A DNA stretch of 39,634 nucleotides. Origin: Rhizophagus sp. LPA8_4_AMF. Lineage: Eukaryota; Glomeromycota; Glomeromycetes; Glomerales; Glomeraceae. Below are positions 1 to 10,582 of this stretch, piece after piece; within the stretch, counting starts at the first letter, position 1, and each line of letters opens with the position of its first letter. The translations under genes and the position numbers were made by a program. The stretch lies in contig JADRCO010000274.1 in NCBI GenBank assembly GCA_021464525.1, forward strand, positions 1-39,634, written 5' to 3'. The notes beneath the pieces are model-generated. The model had not been told where the DNA came from and made no database searches. It saw nothing but the letters and a program-made list of their open reading frames with translations.

Positions 1-799
1 TTTTTAAGATTACTTTTTAAATGCAATGACGTCGTATGAAAAAAAAAAAAAAAATAAAAAAAAAAAAATTATTTATATATTTATATTATATTATATTATT
101 TAATTAAAATTATTTGATTTAATGTGATAAAATAATATTTCTTGGTAATTTCGCGATTATTTTGTTTTGATTACTTTTCATTGTTTTAATGCATAATTAA
201 TGCTTAAAATGGAACATGACTTCTGAAAAAATCAAAATTTCCTTCTTTCTTTTTCAAAAAGAAAATTCCGAGTAAATCTTAAGATATTTATATAAATAAT
301 TGGTAATCAAATAATTTTAACCAATAAAGTAAATTGTTTATAACCGAAAATTAAATTTGTTGCATATTTTTTTTAAACTTTAACACGAAAAAAATTTATT
401 ACTGTTTCGAGAGAAAAAGTTTCAAGTTACATATTCATAAAATATTGTAACCGCAATTAAGTTTTTCCTTTGTTTCAAACCATTCACAACCAATGATCTT
501 ACTTTATTTAGTAGATTACAAATTATTGGCGTTCCTGTTATTAAAAAGAAACTTTATTTTTGTACTACATTTCGGAAAAGCAAAAATCATTAGCGCAGTT
601 AAAAACGCAGTTGTAAAACAAAATTTTAGCGGTAAAATGAGCGCGGTAAAAAAACGCAGCTGACGCAGTAATTTAAACGGGTAAAATACGCAGCAACTAC
701 ACTGATAATGCGCAGTAAAAATACAATATATTTAAATACCATGTTGTGATGTTGCATTTTTTTTTTTTATTATTATTTTTCATTTCCAAAGCTTCAAAA
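1..799. promoter_or_regulatory. Upstream region of the DUF4291 gene with RCGCAG cluster
   Basis: No gene is seen here. The first 590 bases are AT-rich with A/T runs. Between 593 and 715 there are six copies of the hexamer RCGCAG on the + strand (near 593, 605, 654, 663, 688 and 710). GGTAAAA or AGTAAAA strings lie between them. This is a striking local rise in CG-containing words just 85-200 bases before the ATG at 800. It may be promoter sequence or the remnant of a short repeat. The assignment is inference from position only. Confidence 0.4.
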
Positions 800-1763
800 A
801 TGATTACATTAGAAACAGAATTATATATTTCTCAATTGCAACGATGGCCAAAAGAAGGTCGGCATATTATGGGACAATTTGATGACAATTCAATTATTGT
901 TTACCAAGCTTATAAACCTTCCATAGCAAATTATGCTGTTCAACATCAAAAATTTGGTGGACAGGATTTTTCTTGGACTGTAAATATTTATTAAATAACT
1001 TTAAATACTGTATATACTGTATATATATATTTTTCATCAAAAATTAATTATTCTTTTTTTAAATCAGAGAATGTCCTGGATTAAACCTAATTTTACCTGG
1101 ATGATGTACAGATCCGGTTGGGCTACTAAAGATAATCAAGAAAGGGTGAGTAATTAATAAAAATTTTAATTTATTTATTTATTTATTTGTTTTTTTAAAT
1201 GTTGCAGCGCATTTATTAGTTTAGTAAATCGGAACTAAATAATCTAGTACAAAAAGTAAGAATAAAAATAAAGCCAATCTACACTAAAGAACTAATAAAA
1301 CCACTCGTCATTCTAATTAAGAACCCCACGTGTGCACTGTCAATGCTAAAAATTTTAAATTATATATAAAATAAAAATTAATATATCCTTTTATCTTTTT
1401 TTTTTTTAGATCTTGGCAATAAAATTATCAAGACAAGGATTTGAAGAGATTATATCAAAAGCAGTATCAACAAATTTTAATTCCTTCTCACCAACTTCAC
1501 GAGAAGAATGGCAAGAGAAATTAAAAACATCAGAAGTAAGAGTACAATGGGATCCTGATCATGATTTACTTGGAGAAAAAATTCAAAGAAGGGCCATACA
1601 ACTTGGTATGAAAGGTGATATATTAAAAAAAAATTCTGATGAATATATTATTAGTATAGAAGATATAACAGAATTTGTTAGTGAACAATATGAATTAATT
1701 AAGATGAATAAGTTGGATCAAGTTAAGACTCCCGTTGAACAAATATATGAACTCGGTGATTAG
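800..1763 (+). CDS. DUF4291 family protein
   Basis: Three exons, 800-979, 1068-1145 and 1410-1763, give a protein of 203 aa. All introns are GT-AG and all junctions are phase 0. The ATG at 800 is preferred to an upstream non-ATG extension through a poly-T run, because the conserved part starts there. Visible DUF4291 hallmarks are the early I-x-V-Y-Q-A-Y motif (residues near 34-40), the M-S-W-I-K-P block opening exon 2 followed by W-M-M-Y-R-S-G-W, and an A-I-x-L-S-R-Q-G-F block opening exon 3. The length matches the usual size of about 200 aa. The family is found in bacteria and fungi and has no established biochemical role that I know of. It has no signal peptide or membrane segment, so a cytosolic or nuclear location is inferred. 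It stands alone, followed by a gene-free stretch. Confidence 0.88.
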
Positions 1764-3016
1764 ATAATTATTTATTGGGTGTCACTTGTCATGTGATATT
1801 TAGTGTATATACCGAAAGGCCTAGAATCACTCCGATTTTAAATTGTTTTACGTATTTATATAAAGTTTGAGTTACATTAAAATAAATATTGGTTTTTTTT
1901 GGTTTAGCTCCGGTTTGAACTTACTTTTTTGGACAAAAATATCACTCTTGTCAATATATTACTGCGTCTTTCTATAATGTAATATAACACAAACGAGGAA
2001 TTTCGGGAATTTCGGGATTATTCGGAATTTATGAACTACTCTTTCCCTATTTTTTCTTGTCGCATACACTTTAAAAAATACTTAATACGTTTATTATAAT
2101 ATCAAATATTTATAAGACTATCAATTATTTATCATCATCAATAATCGATTATTACGCTTATCCATTTTTATCAATTCCGACATTTTCCATTCGTTAAAAT
2201 ATTGTTACATACTTTTAAATTTTGATTCGTACAATATTAAAGTTGCCCAAAATTGATTTATTTTATTTATTGTTATTATTATTATTATTATTTAAATCCT
2301 TTCATTAAAACAAATATTTAATTCCTCAAAATTTGTTCTATCATCCCTTTAATTACATTTCTTTTATCCGATGATTTTATTCCTTTTTGATTTGTTTCTC
2401 ATATGCCTTTCCCTTTTATATCCAAAAATGACCTTTTATTTTGTGAATTATCTCTATTTTATGAATTAAATAAAATTATTGTGTAATCTTATTAATCTTT
2501 TAATCATTTTTTATACAGTCTCGAGAATTTTAAATTTTTTAAAGTTTTATTCAAAATTTTTTTGTTCTAACCTTTTTAAGGAACCTTATAAATGAACATA
2601 AATCAACTTTAATTCTGTGACATGTTTCTTTGTGAACTTTCTTAAATAAATTTATTGGAATTGGTCCTTCCAAAATTTCAATTCTTTTAATATTTAAATA
2701 CATATTATATACATATACGTTCATATTAAACTGTTCCAATAATTATATATTGGGATCATAAATTGAAAGAATCGGGGGGTTCAACTTATCTTCGCATCAT
2801 TATTGTTATTTATATTACAATGAAAACAAAAGATAAAATTAAAGTTAATTGATAACATCATGCAGTCTTACAAAGAAACGAAGAGTCACAAATACTCACA
2901 ATATGACAAATACTGTACATACAATAAATGCTAATTAAATCGGTTTGGCATACTAATCGGTAAATCGATTAAGTAAGTATATTTACTGAAGGTATACTAT
3001 AGCATACTGTTATGTC

Positions 3017-3056
3017 GCATAATTCGTTGTTAAATTGCATAATTCGTTATTAAAGA
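3017..3056. repeat. 20-bp tandem duplication
   Basis: Two adjacent 20-base copies of the pattern GCATAATTCGTTRTTAAA plus two variable bases, at 3017-3036 and 3037-3056, differ by few bases. No function is apparent. Confidence 0.7.
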
Positions 3057-3284
3057 ATCCGAATTGAACTTTTGACTTTCACCATAAAAGACTAGGTTTC
3101 AAACTTAAATAAATCATCGAAAGTTTTTTTATCTTGTTCTGTCTAAATTCAGGTTCATTAAGGAGTAATTTTATCTGCAACTTATTATTCGTTATTTTAC
3201 ACGAATTTTTTTTTGAACAAAGAATTTTTTACGAAAACTTGAAAGAGTTCGAATTACCAAATGTTCGTATTGATGAATATTTTA

Positions 3285-3400
3285 AGCAGTAAATCTTTTG
3301 AATATTTTCAGATATTTAAATATCCTTCAAGCACTAAATCTTTTAAATATTTCGGATATTTAAAAACATTCTTCGGACATTAAATCTTTTTCAGACTCTT
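3285..3400. repeat. Degenerate tandem repeat, about 45-bp unit
   Basis: Three imperfect units each contain a string like ACTAAATCTTTTAAATATTT followed by GGATATTTAAA-like sequence. Similarity falls off in the third unit. The unit is AT-rich with no coding potential. Confidence 0.5.
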
Positions 3401-3678
3401 TAATCTTTTTTCCTATATATGAGATATAAGGTATAGTGAGATCAAAGATTTTAAAATTTATTCATACTCAATTTTTCATTAGAAAATTTAAATCATGTAT
3501 TTACATTTTACAGTAACTAATTTATATATTCTACTATAATCAGACTTCTATATACCTATAATGTCCGATATATATTAATATCATTATAATGAGAGAACTT
3601 ATAAATATCGGTATTATTTATTAAAGATTTCATATGGATTCCGGACATATCGTTTATCTTAGTTAATATCTTGGTTTA

Positions 3679-3742
3679 CAGTTTACCCTCACTATAGTGA
3701 ATCCCATTATTGGAGAGAAATTCACTATACTGAGGGTCATTT
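3679..3742. mobile_element. Short fold-back element with pogo/Tc1-mariner-like termini
   Basis: A near-perfect palindrome of about 64 bp. The left arm begins CAGTTTACCCTCACTATAG. The right arm is its reverse complement with a few changes (...CACTATACTGAGGGTCATTT). TA dinucleotides flank it (3677-3678 and 3743-3744). CAG-starting ends with a CACTATA core and TA target duplication are typical of Tc1/mariner/pogo elements. There is no room for a transposase, so this is a solo or collapsed inverted-repeat remnant. Boundaries on the right are uncertain by 1-2 bases. Confidence 0.6.
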
Positions 3743-3997
3743 TATTATATATATAAAAATCTGTACCTAAACTTTTCTTCATTATAGAATATAAAAATTC
3801 GCTGAACTGTATAATATGATTGATTGAAATACCAGAAAGAAATTTGGGTAAATTAAATAAATTTATTCTTAAAAGATTTGAATAAATGAGTTATCTGTTA
3901 TCTGTTATATATTAATAAATGAAAATATTTAAATATTTAGAATTAATAAAAAAAATTCTTAATATTAACCAAAATTTGGTCGAAACTTTGTTTATAA

Positions 3998-4170
3998 ATG
4001 TCAATTTTCGGCTATAATGTAATTTCTTGGGGAGTTTACAAGTTTAAACATGCCAATTTTTCGGATATAATGTAATTCATGAGGAGTTTATATATGTCAA
4101 TTTTGGATATAATGCAATTCGTGAGGAGTTTATCAATTTCGGATACAATGTAATTTCATGGGAAGTTGGG
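3998..4170 (+). repeat. Four-unit tandem array, about 40-50 bp units
   Basis: Units near 3998-4038, 4049-4090, 4094-4132 and 4133-4170 share the pattern TGTCAATTTTCGGATATAATG, then TAATTC-TGAGGAGTTTA. Spacing is irregular, suggesting an old tandem duplication or stacked terminal fragments of a transposon. The GATATAATGTAATT core is the best-kept part. Function unknown. Confidence 0.6.
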
Positions 4171-5113
4171 TAAACAAAGTTCATGTCCATTCCCATGGAC
4201 TGTCTTATATTCTATCCCGTCTATGGACATGTCCTTGTCCCAATCCCTAACCTCACCTGTCTTAATAATAATAATGCTCCGGGAAATATTTTCCCGTTCA
4301 AATCTTTCCAAAACCATGAAAATGATCATCAGAAAAAAATTATAAAAGTGAAAATAATACGACGTTGACGAAAAATTATTAATGATGACGTTATCTTTTA
4401 AAATTATACTAAGATCTACTACTTAAATTTATTTGACATCCAAATTTGTCGACTATAATTTTCTAAATTTGATTACTAATTTATATTTAAACGAAATGTT
4501 AAACTACTCAATAATATAAAATATATAATATAAAATATAATAATTGAACCTGGCAAAAAATTAAACAAAAAGTGTTAACGATAATTGGATCACAAAAATA
4601 GATCCCGCAGTTACCCTTGTTTGTTTTAACCAAAAGTGCACAACGCATGCATCGTGATGCCACACAACTTTGGTTTAAAAAGAATTGTCCTACTGTACTA
4701 AATTTGAAACTTTGAAAGGATGAATACGTTATTGCTTTGTTCATTGTATTTTTCTTTATACAAAAATAATGTTGTTTTCCATAAGTTTTAAAATGTGCTT
4801 TTCCCTTTTTTTTGTTGTTTCTAATTAGTGTTTCACAACCTTCTGACACATAATATTGTTCTTCTTTGCAATCTAATTGTACTATTATTGTCCTAATATG
4901 GTATTAAAATCAATTTTAAAAAAAGAAAAAAAAAATTCATTATAAATATGTCGAATTATGATTTTTTTTCCCTTCAGGCTGGACCGCATTCCTCTATCTA
5001 TCTCTATCCTTTTTTTTTTGTTATTTCATTCTTTTTTTTAAAAATAAATTTTATTATTTTAGATATATAATAATAATTATAATTATAATTTGACTAAAAA
5101 AAAAAAAAAAAAA

Positions 5114-7459
5114 ATGCCACTTAGAACTATAGTACCATTACCTCTTAATAAAAAAAAATCGCCGCCTGGTGCGTCATCAAGACAATTAGAAGAAGGATCA
5201 GAGAAGGAAGATATAGGAACAGATTTTGCCTCACCACAATTACCACCTAGAAAGATTAAACCATACGTTGGACTGAGAAGCAAACTTTCTTTGTCATGGG
5301 TAAATTATACAGTAATAGCATTAATGTTTATAATATTAAGATTATTTATTGCTATGAATTCAATTGAACCAATAATTGATCAAGTTAAAGAAAAAGCAAA
5401 TAGATCATGTGATGCGCTTGAAGTCGCATCTTCAACTGTAACTTCTTTACCACATTTTATGGCAGGTGGATTTAATCGGGCAACTATTGATGGTGTTAAT
5501 CTTACAATTAAAGGAGCTGCAAGAATGATAGATTTATTAATCGTTGCAATGGAGGGTATTATAATTTGGTTAATACATGTTTATACTGGTACATATCAGT
5601 GTCTTTTGGAATTTGCCATAAGAGGATCAGTCGGAGCTTTGACAGCATCTATTCAAGCAATAGGAGATGCTACAAAAGGTCAGCTTAATGGAATTAAGAC
5701 ACAAGTGGATTCTCAAGTTTCAGGAGTAAATTCGCTTATAAATAAAGCACGTGATGCAATTAATGGCGTAGCAGGTTTTACTAACCCTCCCCTGCCAGAT
5801 ACAGTTTCGATATCATTGGATTTTTTGGATAATTTTCAATTACCAACAACCGATATTAATAATGGTCTTAATACGTTAAATGGAAATATTCCTACAATGA
5901 GTGAAATTGAATCAAAAGTTTCAGGTTTAATCTCTATACCATTTAAAGAATTAAGAGGAACTGTTAATGGTATTATGTCTAATGCAAAATTTAATGAAAG
6001 TGCTTTACCCGTACCACCAAAGAATCAAATTAGTTTTTGCGCGGAAAATTTGGATCTTAGCGTTCTTGATGACATTTCACGTGATCTCATTAAAGCAGCT
6101 CGTATTGGTCTTGGAATTATTTTTGTAGTAGTGTTATTAATGATTGTGGTTAATGCATTAGTAATTTGGTATACTCATATAAGATATAAATTACATATCA
6201 ATCGAACGACCAAGACAGTCAAATTAATAAATTTAAAATCAGACAAAGATTCGGTAATCGAAGTGATCAAAATAGCCGAACATCCTTTTATCATGAGGTG
6301 GATTATAAAAGCTTCTAAATTGTTTAAGAATTCGGAAAATAGAGATTTATTTAGATGGTTTTGTGATTATATTTTACATAAACCCGCTTTAATCTGTTTA
6401 ATTATTGGTATATCAGGTATAATAGGAATTTTTTTACAAATAGCTGTTCTTCATGCAGTTAAAAATAATTATAAACAACCAATCGCTGATGCTGTAAGTA
6501 ATTTTGGTAATTCCGTTGGTAATTTAATTAATTCTCAGTTATCTTCAACATCAAATCAATTTGCATCCGACAGTAACAATGTAATTGGGGTACTAGAAAA
6601 TGATTTAAATCAGAATTTATTTTCATGGGTTAACATTACAACCACCACATTAAATAATACATTAAATACTGCTGTAGATGAAATTACCACCTTTGTTCAA
6701 AATACCTTTAAAGATATACCAGTATTAATACCATTTGTGCAACAATTAGTTGATTGTCTAATTGTGACAAAAGTTGAAGGAATTCAAGTGGGATTAACTT
6801 TTATTAAGGACAATGCTTTTATTGGATTACCTCGTGTAAATAATTCACTTTTATTACTTAGTAAGGATAATATGGATGATGTTGTTGGTCAAGTTACAAC
6901 TAATCTTGTTGGTTCTCCTCCTTCTGAAAATGGTAGTGGTGATGGTGAAATTGGTGGTGAAATTGGTAAAATATTTGATACTTATGAGAATAATTTACGT
7001 GCCGAATTACCATTATTTTATGTATTAACATCCATATGGTTTATTGTAATATTAATGGGAATAATTCGTGTATTGTGGTTCATATATCAAAGAAGTAGAA
7101 ATATTAGATCGATGATTGATGATATTACACATAATTCGGATTCACCTACCGCCTCTACTCAATCTTCTCAATTTAGTGAAAGTATTAAAGAAGATGATGA
7201 AAATAAATTTAATACTTTACGTTCAAAGATGAATGATCTAAAAAATAATCGGTTCTCACAAAAAAATATTGTAAATCCAACTTTTCCAAGGAATTATAGT
7301 CCACCTCAACCAGATGATAAAGATGATTATAGTGATTCTTTAACTGATGGACAATATCATGTTAAACAACCATTACCTCCTCGACCATTACCTAAACCAT
7401 TACCACTTAAAAGACATGATATCAGGGATAAGAATCCTTTTGAATCTAACAATTATTAA
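5114..7459 (+). CDS. PRM1: Plasma membrane fusion protein Prm1
   Basis: A single exon encodes 781 aa. The ATG at 5114 is the first in frame; it follows a run of A that would read as lysines. A cytosolic Pro/Lys-rich N-terminus ends in P-Y-V-G-L-R-S-K-L-S (residues 50-59), a PRM1 signature just before TM1 (about 63-82). Further membrane segments lie near 139-160, 330-352, 424-447 and 633-655. Two ectodomain loops carry N-glycosylation motifs. The tail after 655 is hydrophilic and ends Pro-rich. Cysteines near 99 and 163 lie in positions where Prm1 is known to form disulfides. In yeasts and filamentous ascomycetes, Prm1 promotes plasma-membrane fusion during mating or cell fusion. In this fungus a role in hyphal anastomosis or a cryptic sexual stage is inferred. 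The length suits the family. Absence of introns contrasts with its neighbours. Confidence 0.93.
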   Translation: MPLRTIVPLPLNKKKSPPGASSRQLEEGSEKEDIGTDFASPQLPPRKIKPYVGLRSKLSLSWVNYTVIALMFIILRLFIAMNSIEPIIDQVKEKANRSCDALEVASSTVTSLPHFMAGGFNRATIDGVNLTIKGAARMIDLLIVAMEGIIIWLIHVYTGTYQCLLEFAIRGSVGALTASIQAIGDATKGQLNGIKTQVDSQVSGVNSLINKARDAINGVAGFTNPPLPDTVSISLDFLDNFQLPTTDINNGLNTLNGNIPTMSEIESKVSGLISIPFKELRGTVNGIMSNAKFNESALPVPPKNQISFCAENLDLSVLDDISRDLIKAARIGLGIIFVVVLLMIVVNALVIWYTHIRYKLHINRTTKTVKLINLKSDKDSVIEVIKIAEHPFIMRWIIKASKLFKNSENRDLFRWFCDYILHKPALICLIIGISGIIGIFLQIAVLHAVKNNYKQPIADAVSNFGNSVGNLINSQLSSTSNQFASDSNNVIGVLENDLNQNLFSWVNITTTTLNNTLNTAVDEITTFVQNTFKDIPVLIPFVQQLVDCLIVTKVEGIQVGLTFIKDNAFIGLPRVNNSLLLLSKDNMDDVVGQVTTNLVGSPPSENGSGDGEIGGEIGKIFDTYENNLRAELPLFYVLTSIWFIVILMGIIRVLWFIYQRSRNIRSMIDDITHNSDSPTASTQSSQFSESIKEDDENKFNTLRSKMNDLKNNRFSQKNIVNPTFPRNYSPPQPDDKDDYSDSLTDGQYHVKQPLPPRPLPKPLPLKRHDIRDKNPFESNNY

Positions 7460-8253
7460 ATAGGTTTGGTATTATATATAGTTCTAATTAGTGGCATTTT
7501 TTTATATATAAAAAAAAAAAGGAAAAAAAAAGAGATATATTCACATTAGAATAATTTTATGGTTCTTTAGTTTATGAGAATTTCGCCTCAAAATTTTTTG
7601 AAATTAATTGTAAATTTTTTTTAGAAAAAAAGAATAAAATAATAAATAAATAAATAATAAAAAAAAAATATAATAAAATTAATTAATAATAAAAATCAAA
7701 TATTATATTTAATTTCGCGAATTTCGCGAATTTCGTGAGCTATAAATGAAATTCATTTTTCAATAAAACGTGTAATTTTTAAATCTTAATTAACATATCA
7801 AATTTATGAGTACATTTATTTATAAAAAAGATTACCATCCTGTAAATTATGTGTTGTATAATTAATAAATAGTATATATAGACTATTTATATATTTATAT
7901 AAGATGGTGAATGACATTTAATTCTTTAAAGTATAGATGTTTGGAAGAAAAATTTGAAAAGAAAAACAAATTGTTTATATTTACAAATTACATTTATTGA
8001 TAATAGAAAACCTATCATATAGGCAATAAGTAAAAAATATTTTTTTTTTTTTTATACAGGTGAATCTACCGAACTGGTATTTAAGTAGTTGTTTGTATCT
8101 TGAGTCGTCAAGAGTGAATCCCAAATCATGCAAGACTAATCATAAATATTATTTTTGAATAATCACTATACATATTCAATATTTATGATCTCATCTCATG
8201 ATCTATTTTAAACGAGTTAGACTTATTGACCTTTCACAACTTCAGACTAAAAT
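7460..8253. other. Intergenic region between convergent PRM1 and CWF19 genes
   Basis: This is 3' flanking sequence of both genes, rich in A runs and AATAAA-like strings near 7630-7660 that could serve polyadenylation. A short tandem repeat AATTTCGCG occurs three times at 7711-7738. No coding sequence is seen. Confidence 0.6.
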
Positions 8254-10582
8254 TCATTGTCCTTCATGTAACATTTTTGTCCAATCCCATTTCTCCCATT
8301 TTTTCTTAAATTCTTGAACACGATTCGGGTTATCTCTTGGATTTAGCTTCTTAGGTTTTCTCCATAAATTTGGAGGTAAATCACATATCCCAGCAACAAT
8401 TTCCTTTCCAAACCATGAAGGAAAGGATTTCTCTTTCTCTATTACATGTCCATATCCTTTGTCTAATCCAAACCAAACATGAAAGTATGGTAATTCTTTA
8501 ACCATTGACCTTCGAAATGTTGCTTTAGATGTATCAATTAATTTTCTGTTCTGTGACCATTCTCCACTACTTTCCAAAATTCCTTCCTACATAATATTTG
8601 AATAGATAAGTATAAAGAAATGAAAGGTAAGAATTGAATGCAATTATAAATAATTTAAACCTTAAAATATGCGGGAGCATCCTGAGCCAAGTCCCAAGGC
8701 ATTGGTATACACTCTATAACAGTATGATTATTCCACTTCATATTGATAACAGTTTCCATAAAAATAACACCACGATCTTCATCGGCAAACATTTGAATTA
8801 AACATTTCATAAAGTTCTGCAAAAGGAAAAAAAGTAAAAAAATTTTCTTAATGAAAAATAAATAGATTTGAAATTATTAGATTAAAGGATTGCAAAGTAC
8901 CCTAATTTCATCCCATACGTCATCATCACATTCTAAAGTTGAAGTAACGTGTTGAACAGGAACAATCAAACAATGACCTTGAGATAGTTCAACTATATTT
9001 GGTATGGCAAGATATGCCCTATATCCTAATGATACCATAGCGACTTGAGGTCTTGAATCATCTTTCAAGCAGTATATACAAGTATCCAAATCTCGTTTTG
9101 ACTTTTGAAAATCTGAATAACCGGAAAAATTTCATATTTCGTTAAAAAGAAAAGGTTTAAAATATTTAAAAATGTTTTTTTTTTTTACCTCTAATAGCAA
9201 ATTCTTTTTTTTGTTCGAATGTTTTTGATTTCATCTTTGCCATATTATCTGCTTTTTCATCCATATATTCCAAATCATCCTAATTGTGAAAAGAATATTA
9301 GTAAAACTTGAACCAATTTTTTCAATACATATATATATAAAATCATAATTGATAAACTCATAATTGCCTGAAACATCGTATCCCTCATGATCCTATCTGC
9401 CATATGTGTATCCATTGCATCTCTAGTTCCAATTCTTTCCTGACGTATTAAATCAGTTAATGAAAGATCGTCGTCATCTTTAAAATAGCGTATCCGTTCA
9501 CCAGTTGTATCATGCGTATCAACCTATTGTATAAAATAATGAATTAATATTATTATTTTTAAAAGAATAAAAAAAATTATAGTTCATTACCTTTTCTTTC
9601 TTTCGACGTGATGGCCCGGCGTGTTGTGGAGATTCAGATCTTTGTCCCTGAAGATCATAAAGTCTACCTCTGCTATCCAGCGCAGGCAAAACTTCGACAC
9701 GCGACTAAAAATATAAATATAATTATTACTTGGAATTCAATAATTCATATTTTTAAGAAAATGATGAAATTGCATACTTCAGAACCAGATTCTGCTCTTT
9801 TTTTAGCTTCATTATATTGTTTTTCCAAATCATCCGCATCCGGCATATTCTTTAACCTAGCTTTGAGAACCCTAGCTTGTAATTTATTTAACTCGCTAGG
9901 AGATAAAATAGGTTCGGAAGATGACACCGTTATGACCGATGGTATATTCGATGTACTAGTACTTGTGACAGCCTTCATACGATCATGATTTGATGGTGAG
10001 GGAGACCGCGAACGCTTTTTCGAATAATCATCACTAGAAGTAGATGAATGATATAAACTTTCTTCTTGTGGTCGTTTAAACACTGCTCTATGAAGCGGAT
10101 TTCTAAAATTGGTAAATACTGTCTGTGTACTTGATTCGGTTTGAATACCTACACTATCCCTTCCAGAAGGTATATAGTCACTTTCATCTTGGATCAATCT
10201 TTCATGATCTATTAAAATTATGTATTTATTTAATATGTTTTAAAATAATAATAATAATAATAATAATTAAATTATATAACGTACCTGACTTTTTGATCTA
10301 CATAAGCAAAAAGTTAATTTCAGGGGAAATAAATATAATTAATTAAGATATTTAAAATTCTAAAAAAAGGGGTTGACTAACCTGTAAAATATCATTCGAA
10401 AGTTCTTTATCTAAAACATTTTTTTCATTATCTGAGCCGGAAGAACTGCTATTATATTCTTCATGACGGGTTCGTTTTTTTTGATGTTTTTTATGTTTTT
10501 TATGTTTACTTGACTTCTTCTTTTTGGAATCTTTATCCTTTTTCGATTTTTTAGAACGCTTAGAACTTAATTCAGCTTCCAT
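8254..10582 (-). CDS. CWF19-like protein (CwfJ domains), spliceosome-associated
   Basis: Nine exons on the minus strand (10382-10582, 10285-10297, 9778-10208, 9591-9704, 9368-9523, 9189-9279, 8901-9112, 8661-8816, 8254-8586) encode 568 aa in continuous phase. The N-terminus is strongly Lys/Ser-rich (residues 5-50), typical of splicing factors. CwfJ_C_1 spans about 336-450, with a C-x-x-C pair in DTCIYC and the QGHCLIVPVQHV segment. CwfJ_C_2 covers about 460-565, with tryptophan-rich motifs including F-P-S-W-F-G. S. pombe Cwf19 and human CWF19L2 act late in splicing, around intron-lariat spliceosome disassembly and debranching. Exon 2 is only 13 nt. The intron after exon 5 begins with GC, not GT, because only that choice keeps the frame open. 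The gene shares a 480-bp divergent promoter region with the I-BAR gene. Confidence 0.92.
10245..10268. repeat. (AAT)n microsatellite in a CWF19 intron
   Basis: About eight AAT/ATA units lie inside the intron between exons 2 and 3 of the CWF19-like gene. It is likely to vary in length among isolates. Confidence 0.8.

Larger units (their letters stand above)
1764..5113. other. Gene-free AT-rich intergenic region with small repeats
   Basis: No supported gene lies in these 3.3 kb. The region holds AATTTCGGG repeats (1997-2030), a TTA microsatellite (about 2268-2291), a 20-bp duplication (3017-3056), a degenerate triplication (3285-3400), a fold-back element (3679-3742) and a four-unit tandem array (3998-4170), listed separately. 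Short open frames at 2551-2739 (-), 4183-4368 (+) and 4508-4849 (-) lack recognisable domains. The last has several cysteines but no assignable family. Confidence 0.6.

Noticed and set aside
746-799. Upstream extension of the DUF4291 reading frame
   Set aside because: It begins at a non-ATG codon and passes through a poly-T tract, and the family's conserved region starts after the ATG at 800.
2551-2739. 62-aa open frame on the minus strand
   Set aside because: Short, AT-driven composition, no motif and no conserved neighbour.
4183-4368. 61-aa open frame on the plus strand
   Set aside because: It has no domain and lies in repeat-rich intergenic DNA right after the four-unit array; probably chance.
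4508-4849. 113-aa open frame on the minus strand with several cysteines
   Set aside because: The cysteine spacing suggests no family I can name, there is no intron or promoter logic, and it ends in low-complexity Leu/Tyr sequence. A decayed gene fragment is possible but unsupported.
9608-9988. 126-aa open frame opposite the CWF19-like gene
   Set aside because: It runs antisense across two exons and an intron of a well-supported gene, so it is a shadow frame.
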